Part shown: one piece after another, positions 61,186 to 64,000 of the stretch
Position numbering within the stretch: the first letter of the stretch is position 1
How the letters are laid out: each line of letters begins with the position of its first letter
Notes under the pieces: generated by a model
Seen by the model: the letters and a program-made list of their open reading frames with translations, nothing else
Told to the model about the DNA's origin: nothing
Database searches by the model: none
Program-made: the position numbers and the translations under genes
Origin: Petaurus breviceps papuanus
Taxonomy: Eukaryota; Chordata; Mammalia; Diprotodontia; Petauridae
NCBI GenBank assembly: GCA_028583685.1
Contig: JAMXIF010000002.1
Location: forward strand, 62,167,627-62,231,626
Length of the DNA: 64,000 bases
Direction: 5' to 3'

Positions 61186-61225
61186 ACTAAAAAAATAAAA
61201 AACAGAGAAAAAAATTAAAAGGATC

Positions 61226-61515
61226 CAGAAAGATTAGGTACCTTTCATTCTTCCAATTTAGGAGGAACATTCTTAACTAAACAAGGGCTAGTAGATATTA
61301 GAGAAAAAATAGACAATTTAACTATACAAAATTCCTAAAACATTTTATGTGAATGATAGCAATGCAGATGTAATTAGAATTTATATAATTTAATTTAATT
61401 CCCATAAATATTGTAATATAATTTGTATCAAATATCATTGAAAAGTTATATAAAATACACAAAATTGAGACAGATATATCTTGGCAAGAGTTATTTTCCA
61501 ATATATAACTGGGAA
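61226..61515. other. Non-genic AT-rich DNA
   Basis: No feature recognised. Confidence 0.45.
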
Positions 61516-61519
61516 AGGA

Positions 61520-62250
61520 CCAAAATAATAGTAAATTGTAAAAGACTTCATGAAAGCATACTTCAAGTCACTAAGTAAAATGAATAAAAATTAAAATGTT
61601 TTTGAATGAATACAAATGGGTGAATATTTAAAAAATAAGACTAGTCAATGTTGGTGAAGCTTCAGGGAAGCAATCAAGCTGAAATACTGTTAATAATGTT
61701 GTGAATTGGCCTAGAAATTCTGGATTTGAATTTGAAATTATGCAAGAAAAACAACTGCATTGTTTATAGTCTTTTACTCAGTGATCCTTGGGTATGTACC
61801 TCAAGAAAATAAAAAATAGATGTGAAGATAAATATATACTAAAATACTTATGGCAGCACTCTTTGTACCGCAAATAACAGGAAACAAAATATTTATCTAT
61901 CAGTTTGAGAATGGCTGAAAAAATAATCATATATCAATGTATGGGATTTTATTGTGTAGTAAGAAATGAATTCAGAGAAACATTGGGAATTTATATGAAT
62001 TGAAGGAAAGTGAAATGAGCAGAACCTAAAAAATGCTATGAATAATAATTATAGCAATGTAGATGGAAAGATCTTTAAGAGAAAGTTGAAGTCTGAGTTA
62101 TAGAAAAATTAATGGTAGATTAAGAAAAGATATTGAAACATGCTGAAGTAGGAAACGTCTTGGATAAGATATTGTCTACATTACTACACAAAGTTCTCAT
62201 AGCAGATATTTTTACTGACCTATTTTTCTTTGTCATAATAAAGTATTCAG
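61520..62250 (+). mobile_element. Old L1 3' fragment
   Basis: AATACTTATGGCAGCACTCT, GAGAATGGCTGAAAAAATAA, GTGAAATGAGCAGAACCTAA and surrounding sequence follow the ORF2 C-terminal and 3' UTR order of the L1 at 34560-34810, but with much greater divergence. No open frame remains. Confidence 0.7.
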
Positions 62251-62392
62251 TTTGGAGGTGGGAAGGTTGGGTAGGAGATAGATATGCTAAAAAGTTAAAA
62301 AGCATTAAAAATACATATTTTAAAAGGATTTGAAAGGCAACAGATGGGAAGATAGTGAGAAAGTAATTAAGAACTCTAAATGAATGGTAGTT

Positions 62393-62582
62393 GCTAGGCC
62401 CTGGTGAGGGTTGGAGTCAGTGGACATGAGTTTGAATTCATGCTCTGTCATTTACTATCTGGATAACACTGGGCAAATTACTTCACCTCTCTGTGATTCA
62501 GCTTTCATATTTATAAGATGGTGGAGTTGGACTATACTTTCTCAGTACTTTTTTTTATTCTAAATCTATGAGTCTATAATAA
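62393..62582 (+). repeat. MIR-type SINE relic
   Basis: GAGTCAGTGGACATGAGTTT, CTGGGCAAATTACTTCACCT, CAGCTTTCATATTTATAAGA and CTAAATCTATGAGTCTATAA fit a plus-strand MIR-type SINE. Confidence 0.75.
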
Positions 62583-62679
62583 TTTATTTGAATATATTAA
62601 AAGAAGTTACAAATGTGGTCAGTGAGCTATACTAAAAGAATGAGTGGAAATGGGCAAATATTCTACTTCTCATAAAGGG

Positions 62680-63625
62680 AAGAAATGTATGTTTGCTAAC
62701 TTTAGACAACAATAATCCCTTTCAAAATTACAGAATGAATAATTAAAGACAGTTCATCAGCATTTAGAAGAGAAAAACATGATCTCTAGGACTCAGAGTA
62801 GGTTCATTAAGAAAAAGTTGTAACCAACTAAATTGTTTCTTTTTTAAATAAGTTTTTTAGATTGTAGATCAGGATAAATATAATTTACAGAAGGTATTCC
62901 CCTTTTATGGTAACAGAAATGTGGTCTTATTATAGTTTAATTGATTCAGTTGTATCTGACTCTCTGTGACCATAATAGGGGTTTTCTTGGCAAAGATACT
63001 GGAATGGTTTGTCATTGCCTTCTCCAGCTCATTTTACAGATGAGGAAACCAAGGCCAACAATATTAAGTGACTTCTCATGTGTCATACATCTAATAACTG
63101 TGGAAAAACAGATTTGAACTCAGGAAGATGAGTCTTTCTGACTCCAGGACCAGCACTCTATCCACTGTGCCACCCAACTGTCCAAAATGTAGACGATAAG
63201 GTTATAAAATGTAATGGTAACCTTCAATAGTTTGTTTTCAGCCTGGAGAAAGTATCTAATGATGAAGTATAGGACTATGGCAGTATTGTCTCATTCTGAA
63301 TTTTTACTTCCAATGTGGGTTAAAATATAGGAGGAATGATTATCAAATTTATGGGTATCAAAGAGTTTGTATGTCAGAGAATTTTCATAGCTAAGGTATC
63401 TTTATTTGAGCAAAGTAGAAAGAATAAATTGCATAGAAGAATGAAGATTCCAAAAAGATCTCAGAAAGCTAGATGGATGGTTTGAATTTTAAAAGATGAA
63501 ACAATAGAAATAAATATAAAATCCTTCATTAAGGTTCTAAAATGAATTGCAGAGGATAAGATGAGTGATGCCTGGTTTAATAGAGTTTCATGTGAATAGA
63601 CAGTTGTCTTATTTGATGGTAGATT
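62680..63625 (+). repeat. CR1/L3-like LINE remnant, split by a SINE
   Basis: GACTCAGAGTAGGTTCATTA, TAGATTGTAGATCAGGATAA and, after the SINE, ATTATCAAATTTATGGGTAT and AATAGAAATAAATATAAAAT follow the order of the reverse-transcriptase part of old CR1/L3-like LINEs of amniotes. It is heavily decayed with no frame left. The call rests on remembered family patterns. Confidence 0.45.
62935..63185 (-). repeat. tRNA-derived SINE with RTE-like tail (type III)
   Basis: Tail TGATTCAGTTGTATCTGACT, middle TTGGCAAAGATACTGGAATG, CATTTTACAGATGAGGAAAC, and the reversed head CACTGTGCCACCCAACTGTC. It is a nearly complete reversed copy. Confidence 0.88.
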
Positions 63626-63732
63626 TAATATGCCGACAACAATGTGGATGCAAATGATATCTTACAGTTAGATTGTGCTTTAAGATTTACAAAATACTTT
63701 TCTTACAGTAACAGCTGTAACTGTTAACACAT

Positions 63733-63975
63733 AAATGTAGCATTTACATAGCACTTTAAGGCTTGTAAAACACTCTCTGTGTTATCTCTTTTGATCCTCA
63801 CAAGAACTAGGTGTCATTATCATCCCTGTGTAACAGTTGAAGGAACTGAGGCTGAGAGGGTAAGTGAACTGCCCATAGTCACATAGCTAATAAATGTCTA
63901 GGTAGGATTTGAACTCATGTCTTCCTGTTTCCAAGCCAGATACTCCATTCACCATATCACCTGGCTGCTTCAATA
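63733..63975 (-). repeat. MIR/CORE-type SINE relic, near full length
   Basis: ATAGCACTTTAAGGCTTGTA, TTGATCCTCACAAGAACTAG, GTCACATAGCTAATAAATGT, TTTGAACTCATGTCTTCCTG and CACCATATCACCTGGCTGC give the element reversed. Confidence 0.85.
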
Positions 63976-64000
63976 ACCCTGTAAAGTAAGTTTTACAAGT

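Larger units (their letters stand above)
56617..61225 (+). mobile_element. HAL1 (half-L1) retrotransposon, full length, with nested insertions
   Basis: The body is 56629-61214. It begins GGGGACAGGGGAGTCAAGAT, carries a 5' UTR to 57365, ORF1 from 57366, and a long 3' region to 61214. The duplication TTAAAAGGATC is at 56617-56627 and 61215-61225. ORF1 is interrupted by the LTR at 57620-59194, and the tail by a SINE at 61014-61168. Without these, length is about 2.83 kb, equal to the copy at 44690-47555. There is no ORF2, as in the other two copies, which supports HAL1 and not a deleted L1. Confidence 0.9.

Overview
This window looks like repeat-dense intergenic DNA from a marsupial. The grounds are several tRNA-derived SINEs with marsupial-type heads and tails, many copies of one LINE-1 lineage, half-L1 (HAL1) elements that carry ORF1 only, and many MIR/CORE-type and CR1/L3-type relics. 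No bacterial or viral gene organisation, CRISPR array, rRNA gene or free-standing tRNA gene is visible. The species cannot be fixed from the sequence alone.

The only convincing protein-coding gene is a single-exon cytosolic sulfotransferase at 39574-40482 on the minus strand. It is an intact 302-codon SULT1C2-like reading frame with no introns, so it reads as a retrogene. Nearly all key family motifs are present, but the arginine that normally holds the 3'-phosphate of PAPS is a glutamine.

Layout. 1-1060: a tetranucleotide repeat, then a SINE split by a solo LTR. 1140-3600: a plus-strand L1 with damaged ORF2. 5265-7945: HAL1, plus strand. 8470-17440: mostly old unique DNA with MIR-type relics, an L1 tail and SINEs. 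17775-19375: 5' half of an L1/HAL1, minus strand. 20500-23215: old repeats, including three pieces of a family recognisable by a GAGGACCATG-type segment, and a long GGAA tract. 27425-37965: a pile-up of three L1 elements in both orientations with five SINE insertions. 38374-41560: SINEs around the SULT retrogene. 42567-42873: a dimeric SINE. 44690-47555: full-length HAL1, minus strand. 48291-48740: LTR fragment and a perfect 56-bp palindrome. 56629-61214: full-length HAL1 split by an LTR that is itself split by a second LTR insertion, plus a SINE in its tail. 61520-64000: old L1, CR1/L3-like and MIR relics.

The main biology on show is retrotransposition. L1-type machinery left poly(A) tails and target-site duplications on SINEs, HAL1 and L1 copies, and plausibly made the SULT retrocopy. 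Retroviral-type LTR insertions left 5-bp duplications. I found no new multi-gene system. The points most worth a second look are the sulfotransferase retrogene, the composite LTR insertion with clean duplications, the palindrome, the dimeric SINE and the very short SINE with a perfect duplication.
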